Assembly (NCBI GenBank): GCA_029238935.1
Contig: JAQZBN010000027.1
Location: forward strand, 1 to 64,000
DNA length: 64,000 nt
Reading direction: 5' to 3'
From: Herbinix sp.
GTDB taxonomy: Bacteria > Bacillota > Clostridia > Lachnospirales > Lachnospiraceae
The notes beneath the pieces were generated by a model. The model had not been told where the DNA came from. It saw only the letters and a list, made by a program, of their open reading frames with translations, and did no database searches. Below, piece after piece: positions 16,592-25,136 of the stretch (position 1 is the stretch's first letter; every line of letters starts with the position of its first letter). The position numbers were made by a program, and so were the translations under genes.

Positions 16592-18241
16592 ATGGATACT
16601 CATATGCTTAAGACCTTAAAAACTGCCTCGAATATCACAGTTGCTTCGTATATGAACTGGTTTATTTATTATATGAAGAAAGTTCCGCTCCTTGGGAAGT
16701 TATTTACTTCCATTGATTATATTGATATAAAAAGTAAAAAAGTAATAACATCACTGATTATGATTGGGAGAGCAGTTGCCGGTGTGTTTGGTGTAGCCTT
16801 ATATTCCTTAATTACGGTGGCACTACCTATTATTATATTCTTACAAGGTAACTCACCGGAGTTTGGAGGAGATAGTTCAGAGATTTCCTATCAAGGATTT
16901 TTATATTTGTATTTTGTTTTATACTTTATTTTTAATGGTCTTTTAAACTGTTATACCCTGGAACCGAAGCGGATGAAATTTATCTGTGTCAAACTGATGA
17001 GAATGGATGCCTATGAATATAGTGTTGCTACTTATTTTACGAAAAAACTTTGGAATATCATAGCCTCGCTTCCATCGGTCATTCTTATAAGCTTAATGTT
17101 TGGAGGTACGGCTAAAGAAGGTATTCTTCTCTGCATCATGGCAAAAATGTTTGGTTTTTTTGGTGAGAGCATCCATCTGCTGTATTTTCATAAACTTCGC
17201 AAGCTTCTTCATAAGAATTACTATATTATATTTCCAAGTATGATTTTATTGTTAGCTGCTGCATATATACCAGTGATTATGAAACGACTTTACCCGATGG
17301 ATGAGTTCCTATTTCATCCGATCTTCGTATTGCTGGTTCTTATCTTAGGAGTGTTGGGAGCGTATTATATTCTACATTACACTGATTATAAGGAAGGTAT
17401 CAATTGCTCCAACAGTTTATCCGATATAGCTGCCATCAATGTAAAGGAAGTAAAAAAAGAGACTAGATTTGCAGATGTGAAGTTGAAAGAGAAGGAGTTT
17501 ACAAAAGAAGAACTCGAATCTGATCGGTATAAGGATAAAAAGGGATATGACTATCTTAATGCATTATTTTTTAATCGTCACCGGAAACAGATTTTTCAAC
17601 CGGTTTTAAGAAGATTACTGGTGATTGCTTGCGCCATAATTATCGGTGTTATAGGTACCTTTTTCATAGAATCCTTTTCGAATAAATTCGAAAGTATTTT
17701 ACTTCGTATCTATCCTTTGTTAGTGTTTTTTATGTATTTTATATCTACAGTCGTACAAAGAGCAACCAAAGCTATGTTTTATAATTGCGATATGAGCTTA
17801 CTTCATTATGGGTTTTATAAGAAGGGAAACGTTTTACTCCACATGTTCTGGATTCGACTAAAGTATCTCGCTGGTCTTAATCTTCTTCCTGCGATTGCAA
17901 TTGCATTAGGTTTGTGGTTATTGACATACCTGAATCAACCCCAGATGATGATGGAAGTGTTACCAGTTATGGCTTTTGTACTGGTATTATCCTTATTTTT
18001 CACCGTACATCACGTATTCCTATATTATATCTTACAGCCCTATACGACGGAGTTAGGAATGAAAAGTCCGGTATATTCGATTGTAAATACGATTGTATAT
18101 TTTGTATGTTGGGTTAGTATACAGATTGAAGTAACACCTTCTGGATTTTTTACCATTGTGATGGCTGCTACAATCATATATAGCTTAGCAGCATTATTCT
18201 TGGTATATAAATTTGCTCAGAAAACATTTAATGTAAAATAA
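16592..18241 (+). CDS. ABC-2 type permease, large
   Basis: A 549-residue integral membrane protein with about 11-12 hydrophobic helices arranged as two blocks (residues about 45-270 and 330-545), separated by a charged cytosolic loop near 275-325 (VKEVKKETRFADVKLKEKEF). It directly follows the ATPase gene with a 2-base gap, so it is the membrane half of the same transporter. One permease this large probably replaces two normal half-size subunits. The helix count is by eye. Confidence 0.75.
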   Translation: MDTHMLKTLKTASNITVASYMNWFIYYMKKVPLLGKLFTSIDYIDIKSKKVITSLIMIGRAVAGVFGVALYSLITVALPIIIFLQGNSPEFGGDSSEISYQGFLYLYFVLYFIFNGLLNCYTLEPKRMKFICVKLMRMDAYEYSVATYFTKKLWNIIASLPSVILISLMFGGTAKEGILLCIMAKMFGFFGESIHLLYFHKLRKLLHKNYYIIFPSMILLLAAAYIPVIMKRLYPMDEFLFHPIFVLLVLILGVLGAYYILHYTDYKEGINCSNSLSDIAAINVKEVKKETRFADVKLKEKEFTKEELESDRYKDKKGYDYLNALFFNRHRKQIFQPVLRRLLVIACAIIIGVIGTFFIESFSNKFESILLRIYPLLVFFMYFISTVVQRATKAMFYNCDMSLLHYGFYKKGNVLLHMFWIRLKYLAGLNLLPAIAIALGLWLLTYLNQPQMMMEVLPVMAFVLVLSLFFTVHHVFLYYILQPYTTELGMKSPVYSIVNTIVYFVCWVSIQIEVTPSGFFTIVMAATIIYSLAALFLVYKFAQKTFNVK

Positions 18242-18247
18242 TAACAG

Positions 18248-18297
18248 ACTTGATTACTTTCGTTTATAATCCTATAATTGAAGTAATCAAGTTTTTT
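18248..18297 (+). terminator. Terminator of the ABC-2 transporter operon
   Basis: ACTTGATTACTT (18248-18259) pairs perfectly with AAGTAATCAAGT (18281-18292), followed by TTTTTT. It starts seven bases after the permease stop. Confidence 0.85.
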
Positions 18298-18387
18298 GGT
18301 TGTTGTAGATTTAAATGAATTGTACATATCTTTCATATCGAAGTAAAGATTATGATCAAAATGAGTAAAAGTAAGGAGGATATTATT

Positions 18388-18801
18388 ATGTGGATTTTGT
18401 ATGCATTTCTATCTGCTGTATTTGCAGCTTTGACTTCAATTCTTGCAAAATTAGGAATGAAAAATGTAAACTCGAATCTAGGGACGGCGATAAGAACCTT
18501 TGTTGTACTTTTAATGGCTTGGGGAATTGTATTTATTACCGGTAAACAAAAAGAAATTACAACACTAACGAGTAAGAACTGGAAGTTTTTAATCTTATCG
18601 GGACTCGCAACCGGTGCATCTTGGCTTTTTTATTTTAAAGCTTTACAGGTTGGCGAAGCATCAAAAGTAGTACCGATTGATAAGCTTAGTGTTGTAATCA
18701 CTATGGTGCTTGCCTTTGTGTTTTTAGGTGAAGCATTTACCGCCAAAACTGTGATTGGAGGGTTATTAATCACGATCGGTACATTGGTTTTAGTATTTTA
18801 A
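18388..18801 (+). CDS. EamA/DMT-family transporter, half-size
   Basis: A 137-residue, five-helix protein with a single EamA repeat (AFLSAVFAALTSILAKLGMKN at the start; SGLATGASWLFYFKALQVGEASKVVPI in the middle). Normal DMT transporters have two such repeats, so this one should act as a dimer, like small multidrug resistance-type proteins. The Met at 18388 has AAGGAGGA upstream; the frame extends to 18352 without a site. The substrate is unknown. Confidence 0.8.
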   Translation: MWILYAFLSAVFAALTSILAKLGMKNVNSNLGTAIRTFVVLLMAWGIVFITGKQKEITTLTSKNWKFLILSGLATGASWLFYFKALQVGEASKVVPIDKLSVVITMVLAFVFLGEAFTAKTVIGGLLITIGTLVLVF

Positions 18802-18895
18802 GCTTTGGGTCGAATAAATATTAAATATTATGAACCTTTTTTATCATTTCATCATAAGTTGAAATAGATCGTGTAAATAGGTGATGATAATTGAA

Positions 18896-19630
18896 ATGAA
18901 TGGCACAATAAGATATTCAATTCGGCCTTACGATACCATATGGATGCTGGCGCAAGTATTTAATACCACAGTTGATTCAATTATGGCATTAAATCCGGGA
19001 ATTACACCGACTAACTTACAAATTGGGCAGGTTATAACGATTAATCCAGGAGATACCTTTCATCCAATCGACACTCCGAATGCGTCCGATCAAGCAGTGA
19101 GCGCTATGTTAGCTGAGCTGGTCAACTATATGCGTATGCTCTGGGAACAGCATATTGCTTGGACGAGAATTGTTGTGATGGAAATACTCAATGATATTCC
19201 GGAATTAGAAGCTGCAACACAAAGATTACTTCGCAATCCTTCTGATTTTGCTGAAGCATTACGACCTTTTTATGGAGATGAAGTTGCTTCTGCATTAGAA
19301 GGATTAATGACAGAGCATATTACCATTGCAGCAGAATTAGTTCAAGCTGCAAAAGCTGGTAATAATGAAGCGGCTGCTGAAATTGAGCAGAGATGGTATG
19401 AAAATGCGGATCAGATTGCAGCCCTTCTTGGAAGTATTAATCCATATTGGACCACAGAGGATTGGAGTGCCATGTTATATGAGCATTTGGATTTACTAAA
19501 AGCGAGTATTGGAAATATGGTTGCAGAAAACTATATGGAAAGTATTAATGGATATGATGCCATGGAGCAACAAGCACTTGAGATGGCAGATATGATGGCA
19601 GAGGGTATCTATATGCAATTTGCTCAGTAA
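18896..19630 (+). CDS. LysM protein with a helical C-terminal domain
   Basis: Residues about 7-50 form one LysM module (YSIRPYDTIWMLAQVFNTTVDSIMALNPGI, ending LQIGQVITI), a glycan-binding fold. The remaining 180 residues are almost entirely helical, with LWEQHIAWTRIVV, RNPSDFAEALRPFYG, LMTEHITIAAELV and RWYENADQIAALLG segments suggesting a four-helix bundle. There is no signal peptide, as is usual for spore-coat or mother-cell LysM proteins. I start at the ATG at 18896 with AGGTGATG upstream. A spore-associated role is inferred; the helical family has no function I can name. Confidence 0.7.
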   Translation: MNGTIRYSIRPYDTIWMLAQVFNTTVDSIMALNPGITPTNLQIGQVITINPGDTFHPIDTPNASDQAVSAMLAELVNYMRMLWEQHIAWTRIVVMEILNDIPELEAATQRLLRNPSDFAEALRPFYGDEVASALEGLMTEHITIAAELVQAAKAGNNEAAAEIEQRWYENADQIAALLGSINPYWTTEDWSAMLYEHLDLLKASIGNMVAENYMESINGYDAMEQQALEMADMMAEGIYMQFAQ

Positions 19631-19712
19631 CGCGCTAAATATAGATAGAGATGTAAATTACACACACTATGATAACTAAAATTTGTTCACCTTTCTAATT
19701 TACTCTTATTGG

Positions 19713-19748
19713 ACAGATTCGATAGCAGATCGGATCTGTTCTTCTTTT
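19713..19748 (+). terminator. Terminator after the LysM/helical gene
   Basis: ACAGATTCGAT (19713-19723) pairs with ATCGGATCTGT (19729-19739) around AGCAG, followed by a T-rich run TCTTCTTTTTTT. Confidence 0.75.
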
Positions 19749-19866
19749 TTTAAAATTTGCATTTATATGCAGGAATTAACAATTTAATTTATTATACTCC
19801 TATGAATTAATTTAGCTTTATTACAGATAATAATAAGGTAAAAAGAAAGCAAGGAGGAATAAAAAT

Positions 19867-20046
19867 ATGGCAATTAGAAAAATGGATAAACCAAATGAAG
19901 GTATCAAATGTGTGGTTAATACTTGCAGTTATTATATGAATGGAGATCATTGCTCCGCAGAACAAATCCAAGTTGAACCTAGGAATGCACATGATTCTGA
20001 ACAAACAGATTGTGCTACCTTTGTGGCTAAGGATAAGATGAGTTAA
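19867..20046 (+). CDS. DUF1540 small Cys-rich protein
   Basis: A 59-residue protein starting at an ATG with AAGGAGGAAT upstream. It has four regularly placed cysteines: IKCVVNTCSYYMNGDHCSAEQIQV and later EQTDCATF. This matches the DUF1540 pattern, a small Cys motif frequent in Clostridia. Metal binding by the four Cys is likely from their spacing, but the function is unknown. It stands alone and ends at a shared bidirectional terminator. Confidence 0.85.
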   Translation: MAIRKMDKPNEGIKCVVNTCSYYMNGDHCSAEQIQVEPRNAHDSEQTDCATFVAKDKMS

Positions 20047-20059
20047 GATTGATTAAAAA

Positions 20060-20095
20060 GAAAGAGTATCCTTAGGATACTCTTTTAATAATTTT
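20060..20095. terminator. Bidirectional terminator between DUF1540 and ytvI
   Basis: AAAAGAGTATCC and GGATACTCTTTT form a perfect 12-bp stem with a 3-base loop (20060-20086). A T-rich tail follows on the plus strand, and CTTTCTTTTT on the minus strand. It serves both convergent genes. Confidence 0.85.
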
Positions 20096-21155
20096 ATTTA
20101 AAAAGATGAATGGTTCCTTCATCGTTCATTTTCTTAAGAATTGTGGCGAGAACCGGTATGAGGAAAATACCTATCACGCCTAATAGCTGAGCTCCTACAA
20201 AGATACATAAGAGAGTAACTACAGGATGAAGTCCAATCTGTTGACCCACGACTCTTGGCTCAATACTCTGTCGTACTGCTGTAATTATAATATACAGAAT
20301 AAACATACCGATTCCAAGATGATTCATTTGTAGAGCAAAAGCGATTACAACCCATGGTAATAAAATTGCGCCTGTTCCTAAGATGGGTAAGATATCAACA
20401 AAAGCTACCAAAGCACCAATCAAAATAGGATTCGGAATTCCAAGGATTAAAAACCCTATGGACAATTCTATAAAGGTGATCGTAATTAAGGTTGCATAAG
20501 CTCGAATAAATTTGACTAATGTACCTAGTACATTTGTTTTTATTTTTAAGATTAAAGTTCTTCTTTCACCGGTAAATTGTTTCAAAACAAAATCAGATAT
20601 TCTGTGATAATCTATGGTGAAAAAGAAAGATGATACAATTGTAAATATAAAGTTAATTAAGAAGGAAGGGAGCTGACTCGCAAATCCGGCGATTGTTGTA
20701 AGAACAATCGTGGAAGCCTTGCTTACAAAGGAATAGATCGAATCACTAAGGTTGTCAAATACATCCTCCAAACTCATTTCAATATCAGGAAATTGAGCTA
20801 AAATATTACTGGTTGCTTTGTTTAGTGCTGGTTCTATTGTTCCTGAATAAAGACCTGGTAACTCATAAAATAATTTTTGCAAAAAGGCAAAAATTCTTCC
20901 ACCGATTAAAGTGAGAAGTAGTGCTATTAGACCATAAAAAATGATTAATATGATAATTGATACAAACGACCTTTTGATGTGTGTTTTATTTTCTATTTTA
21001 TCAATCAAAGGTCGAAATATAAAAGCAACAATCAAGCCTATGACAAAAGGGGTTAACATAGGAAGAAGGTATTTTAATACAATATATGATATAATCAATA
21101 ATACTGCATAATATAAAAAACGTATCAGAAATGCTTTTTGCTTATCTATGTTCAT
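20094..21155 (-). CDS. ytvI: AI-2E-family permease, YtvI-like
   Basis: A 353-residue membrane protein of the AI-2E transporter superfamily. It has N-terminal helices (FLYYAVLLIISYIVLKYLLPMLTPFVIGLIVAF), a long cytosolic or peripheral segment, then the conserved C-terminal helices with ILIGALVAFVDILPILGTG and the PRVVGQQIGLHPVVTLLCIFVG block. YtvI is the sporulation-expressed member in Bacillus. The assignment to YtvI rather than another AI-2E paralog is by overall similarity. Transport substrate is unproven for the family. It is followed on the same strand, upstream, by the phosphate-related pair but with its own start. Confidence 0.75.
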   Translation of the reverse strand: MNIDKQKAFLIRFLYYAVLLIISYIVLKYLLPMLTPFVIGLIVAFIFRPLIDKIENKTHIKRSFVSIIILIIFYGLIALLLTLIGGRIFAFLQKLFYELPGLYSGTIEPALNKATSNILAQFPDIEMSLEDVFDNLSDSIYSFVSKASTIVLTTIAGFASQLPSFLINFIFTIVSSFFFTIDYHRISDFVLKQFTGERRTLILKIKTNVLGTLVKFIRAYATLITITFIELSIGFLILGIPNPILIGALVAFVDILPILGTGAILLPWVVIAFALQMNHLGIGMFILYIIITAVRQSIEPRVVGQQIGLHPVVTLLCIFVGAQLLGVIGIFLIPVLATILKKMNDEGTIHLFK

Positions 21156-21188
21156 AACCGCTCCTTTTGTCTTTCCAACAAAATATAA

Positions 21189-21821
21189 TTAGGAATTCTT
21201 CATTACAATACTTTCAATGCTATCTGCAACATCTTCGCACTCGTCGCAACATTTTTCTAAACGATGTAAAATCTCAGTCCAGGTCATTAATTCGATCGGA
21301 TCTTTGGATGTTTGATATAATTTACGTACTGCATCTACATACAATGCATCGCCTTCTTCTTCCATTCGATTTACTTCGATAATCTTGGAATGAAGTGTCT
21401 TAGAACCTTTAAAGTTTGCAAATTCTTCTACTGCAGTATGCATGGTCTTACAACATTCTACGATTAGCTCTGTAAACTTAAGAATTTCTGGGCGAATGGA
21501 TTGGATATTGAACATATCAATATAGATGATAACATCTTCAATTGCATCAGTAACTTCATCAATGTTTTGGCATAAATCAGTGATATCTTCACGTTCGATT
21601 GGAGGAAGGAATTCCTTCACCAAACGATTCATTACCTCGTGCTTTGCTAGATCGGCATTATGCTCGATTTGATGCATTTCTTTTCTTTTTTCTGTAACAT
21701 ACTTTGGATCGAATTCATGTAATGTTTTGTTCAGGATTTCAGCTAAATTCAGAGAATGCTTTGATAAATTAATAAATGCAGAAAAGTAATTAAAATCATT
21801 CTTTTTACCCATTTTATTCAT
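21189..21821 (-). CDS. PhoU-like DUF47 regulator of the Pit phosphate transporter
   Basis: A 210-residue all-helical protein of the DUF47/PhoU-like type (YkaA). The typical start NDFNYFSAFINLSKHSLNLAEIL is followed by metal-binding-type acidic segments (EHNADLAKHEVMNRL, DLCQNIDEVTDAIEDV, MEEEGDALYVDAV). It lies 13 bases after the Pit gene on the same strand, so both are co-transcribed. In this family the protein modulates a low-affinity phosphate permease; that role is family knowledge plus context. Confidence 0.85.
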   Translation of the reverse strand: MNKMGKKNDFNYFSAFINLSKHSLNLAEILNKTLHEFDPKYVTEKRKEMHQIEHNADLAKHEVMNRLVKEFLPPIEREDITDLCQNIDEVTDAIEDVIIYIDMFNIQSIRPEILKFTELIVECCKTMHTAVEEFANFKGSKTLHSKIIEVNRMEEEGDALYVDAVRKLYQTSKDPIELMTWTEILHRLEKCCDECEDVADSIESIVMKNS

Positions 21822-21834
21822 CTTCCTTTCTTGA

Positions 21835-22884
21835 TTAAAATAGTTTCATAAAAATATAGGCCATAACATATCCAAGTAAACCGCAGCCGGGGAAGGTCAA
21901 TACCCATGCAGCTACCATTTCTTTTACGATGCCCCAATTTACTGAGGAAACTCTCTTAGAAGCACCGGCACCCATGATCGCTGTTGTCTTCATGTGAGTG
22001 GTACTAACAGGAATACCCCATACGGATGATGCGAATAAACTGATTGCTGCAGCTGTATCTGCTGCGAAACCTTGATAATTTTCCATCTTAACCATACCCA
22101 TACCAACGGTTTTAATGATACGGTATCCACCGATGGAGGTACCTAGAGCCATAACTGCAGAACATAAAACCATGAGCCAGATAGGCACAGTAAAGTCAGT
22201 AACATTTGCCTGTCCTTTCGCTAAGAATACACCTAGCATAAATACACCCATAAATTTTTGTCCATCTTGTGCACCGTGCATAAATGCCATCGCTGCACCG
22301 CCAGCAACCTGTGCTTTTTGAAAAAATGGGTTTGTCTTACGTTTGTCTAATCGTTTGCAGACAAGTACAAAGAATTTTGAAATAAAAAATCCTAAGCCCA
22401 ATCCCATCACGGTAGATAAACCAAGACCGTAAACTACTTTGATCCATTCGTTTCCGTTGATACCTTCACCGCCCTGCAAAGCAATCGCCGCACCGGATAC
22501 ACCTGCGATTAATGCATGGCTTTCACTGGTCGGAATACCAAATGCCCAAGCTGCCGTAGCCCAAACTACAATAGCAAATAAAGCAGCACAGAGAGCAACT
22601 AAGGCGTTCTTTGGATCTCCACCGAAATCAACCATCTTATAGATTGTTTGAGCTACGGTGGCATTGACAGCTGTCATCACCAGTACACCTAGGAAATTGA
22701 AAATAGCAGCCATTATGATTGCTTTTTTCGGATCCAGGGAACGGGTAGATACACAGGTAGCAATTGCATTCGGGGCATCAGTCCAGCCATTTACCAGTAC
22801 AACGCCAAGTACAAGCAATACGGTAATAAATAAAGCCGGGTTTGATGTCAGCTGCTTTAGGAAATCAGCTAATTCAATTGTCAT
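21835..22884 (-). CDS. pit: PiT-family inorganic phosphate permease
   Basis: A 349-residue membrane protein carrying both PiT repeats: VNGWTDAPNAIATCVSTRSL near the N-terminus and GIPVSTTHMKTTAIMGAGASKR near the C-terminus. A GIPTSESHALIAGVSGAAIA loop and FMHGAQDGQKFMG lie between them. It imports phosphate (often as a metal complex) using an ion gradient. I start at the Met at 22884 with AGGAGGCG upstream rather than at 22962. It is the first gene of the pit-DUF47 unit. Confidence 0.9.
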   Translation of the reverse strand: MTIELADFLKQLTSNPALFITVLLVLGVVLVNGWTDAPNAIATCVSTRSLDPKKAIIMAAIFNFLGVLVMTAVNATVAQTIYKMVDFGGDPKNALVALCAALFAIVVWATAAWAFGIPTSESHALIAGVSGAAIALQGGEGINGNEWIKVVYGLGLSTVMGLGLGFFISKFFVLVCKRLDKRKTNPFFQKAQVAGGAAMAFMHGAQDGQKFMGVFMLGVFLAKGQANVTDFTVPIWLMVLCSAVMALGTSIGGYRIIKTVGMGMVKMENYQGFAADTAAAISLFASSVWGIPVSTTHMKTTAIMGAGASKRVSSVNWGIVKEMVAAWVLTFPGCGLLGYVMAYIFMKLF

Positions 22885-23300
22885 ATAAGCGCCTCCTATG
22901 TGTAAAATATTTAAAAAATTACAAACCATAAAAATTTTAGCATGAAAATAATATAATATCAATCGATTCTTTGTAATTCGTGATAAGAAATACTAAATTG
23001 TCGATTTTTTTGGTAAATGTTAAATGATAGCAATTTATAAATATACTTTTATTTTGTATATTTTTTAGTACTAAAATTTTAGAATTATTGTCTTATTATT
23101 TATCATAGTATTCGAGTATATGTTTCATTATTTAGTTTATTTTCTATAATTATAAGAAAGTTTTCCGAAAATCTCACATTATTTTTGATTTATACGTTGA
23201 TTTTTAGATAGAAATCCTTTAATATATACAGTACTACTTAAACAGGAAAAAGTTTAATATGAAATATATATCATAAATATACTAAAAAGGTGGTAATAGG
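22885..23300. promoter_or_regulatory. Divergent control region of pit and ilvD, with a CodY-like box
   Basis: A very AT-rich 416 bases. AGTTTTCCGAAAATC at 23159-23173 matches the CodY consensus AATTTTCWGAAAATT at 12 of 15 positions, about 130 bases before ilvD. CodY control of branched-chain amino-acid genes is established in Firmicutes, so the site is plausible. No T-box or other leader structure is visible. The ilvD ribosome site is AAGGTGG. Confidence 0.45.
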
Positions 23301-24974
23301 ATGAGAAGTGACGCAGTAAAAACCGGTATGCAACAGGCACCCCATCGTTCCTTATTTAATGCTTTGGGGTTAACAAAGGAAGAATTACAAAAACCTCTGA
23401 TTGGTATTGTAAGCTCGTATAATGAAATTGTTCCCGGACATATGAATCTGGATAAAATAGTAGATGCTGTTAAACTTGGCGTCGCAATGGCAGGAGGTAC
23501 ACCGATTGTTTTCCCTGCAATTGCTGTTTGCGATGGTATTGCAATGGGTCATCAAGGGATGAAATACTCCTTAGTTACAAGAGACCTAATAGCTGATTCA
23601 ACGGAAGCAATGGCCATGGCTCATCAATTTGATGCTTTGGTTATGGTTCCAAATTGTGATAAAAATGTACCCGGATTATTAATGGCTGCAGCAAGAATTA
23701 ATGTTCCTACCATCTTTGTTAGTGGTGGTCCGATGTTAGCAGGACGTGTGAATGGTTGTAAAACCAGTTTATCCAGTATGTTTGAAGCCGTTGGTGCATA
23801 TAGTGCAGGTAAGATGACAGAAGAAGAGGTAGAAAATTATGAAAATAAAGTCTGTCCAACCTGTGGTTCTTGCTCCGGTATGTATACAGCAAATTCTATG
23901 AATTGTCTTACAGAAGCCTTAGGAATGGGTCTTAAGGGTAACGGAACTATACCTGCTGTTTATTCAGAACGAATAAAACTTGCAAAACATGCAGGTATGA
24001 AAATAATTGAACTTTTGGATAAAAATATTAGACCTAGAGATATTATGACCAAAAAAGCGTTCCTTAATGCACTTACTGTTGATATGGCTTTAGGATGTTC
24101 TACCAATAGTATGCTTCATTTACCTGCAATCGCGCATGAAGCAGGTATCGAATTAAATGTTGATATTGCGAATGAAATCAGTTCCAAAACTCCAAATCTT
24201 TGTCATCTTGCACCAGCAGGGCATACCTATATGGAGGATCTGAATGAAGCAGGTGGCGTGTATGCAGTTATGAATGAATTAAATAAGAAAGATTTATTAT
24301 ATACTGACCTGATCACAGTAACCGGATTAACGGTAGAGGAAAATATCAAAAATTGTATCAATGTAGATACGGAAGTTATTAGACCTATTGACCAGCCTTA
24401 TAGTGAGATAGGAGGAATTGCGGTCCTAAAGGGAAATCTCGCACCGGATTCCGGCGTCGTGAAACGTTCTGCAGTGGCACCTGAGATGTTAAAGCATGAA
24501 GGTCCAGCTAAGGTTTTTGATTGTGAAGAGGATGCAATCGATGCAATTAAAGGTGGTAAAATCGTATCGGGAGATGTTGTTGTAATTCGATATGAAGGAC
24601 CTAAGGGTGGTCCTGGAATGAGAGAGATGTTAAACCCTACCAGCGCTATTATGGGTATGGGACTAGGTTCAACGGTAGCGCTAATTACCGACGGACGCTT
24701 TTCCGGAGCATCCAGAGGAGCCTGCATCGGTCATGTTTCACCGGAAGCAGCGGTAGGTGGAAACATAGCATTAGTAGAAGACGGTGATATAATACAGATT
24801 GATATTAATGCAAATACATTAAATTTTGTAATTTCCGAGGAAGAGCTGGAGAAGAGAAGAGCTAATTGGAAGCCAAAGGAACCAAAGATTACGACCGGTT
24901 ATTTGGCAAGATATACTGCAATGGTAACTTCCGGTAATCGTGGTGCTATCCTAGAGGTTCCTAAATTAAAATAA
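23301..24974 (+). CDS. ilvD: Dihydroxy-acid dehydratase
   Basis: A 557-residue enzyme of valine/isoleucine and pantothenate precursor synthesis that dehydrates dihydroxy-acids using an Fe-S cluster. Cluster and active-site motifs are [34 protein letters not shown] and the C-terminal [22 protein letters not shown]. Length is normal. It starts with MRSDAVKTG, typical of the family. It stands 160 bases before ilvB on the same strand, and the two may be one transcript. Confidence 0.95.
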   Translation: MRSDAVKTGMQQAPHRSLFNALGLTKEELQKPLIGIVSSYNEIVPGHMNLDKIVDAVKLGVAMAGGTPIVFPAIAVCDGIAMGHQGMKYSLVTRDLIADSTEAMAMAHQFDALVMVPNCDKNVPGLLMAAARINVPTIFVSGGPMLAGRVNGCKTSLSSMFEAVGAYSAGKMTEEEVENYENKVCPTCGSCSGMYTANSMNCLTEALGMGLKGNGTIPAVYSERIKLAKHAGMKIIELLDKNIRPRDIMTKKAFLNALTVDMALGCSTNSMLHLPAIAHEAGIELNVDIANEISSKTPNLCHLAPAGHTYMEDLNEAGGVYAVMNELNKKDLLYTDLITVTGLTVEENIKNCINVDTEVIRPIDQPYSEIGGIAVLKGNLAPDSGVVKRSAVAPEMLKHEGPAKVFDCEEDAIDAIKGGKIVSGDVVVIRYEGPKGGPGMREMLNPTSAIMGMGLGSTVALITDGRFSGASRGACIGHVSPEAAVGGNIALVEDGDIIQIDINANTLNFVISEEELEKRRANWKPKEPKITTGYLARYTAMVTSGNRGAILEVPKLK

Positions 24975-25136
24975 AATCTAATATATTATAATAGGAAGTA
25001 ATGCAAATTTAATACAGCAATAAGCTAAAAAAGCAAGCAAACTATAGAGTTTCATTTTCAATAGCAAGAAATAAAATCAGACTCTATTAAAACAGTGGAT
25101 TAACGTTTTCTAGTCCAATATATACGGAGGTGCTTT

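Noticed and set aside
24398-24727. Long antisense frames inside ilvD, leuC and the fab genes
   Set aside because: They mirror codon bias of the sense genes and have no ribosome sites.
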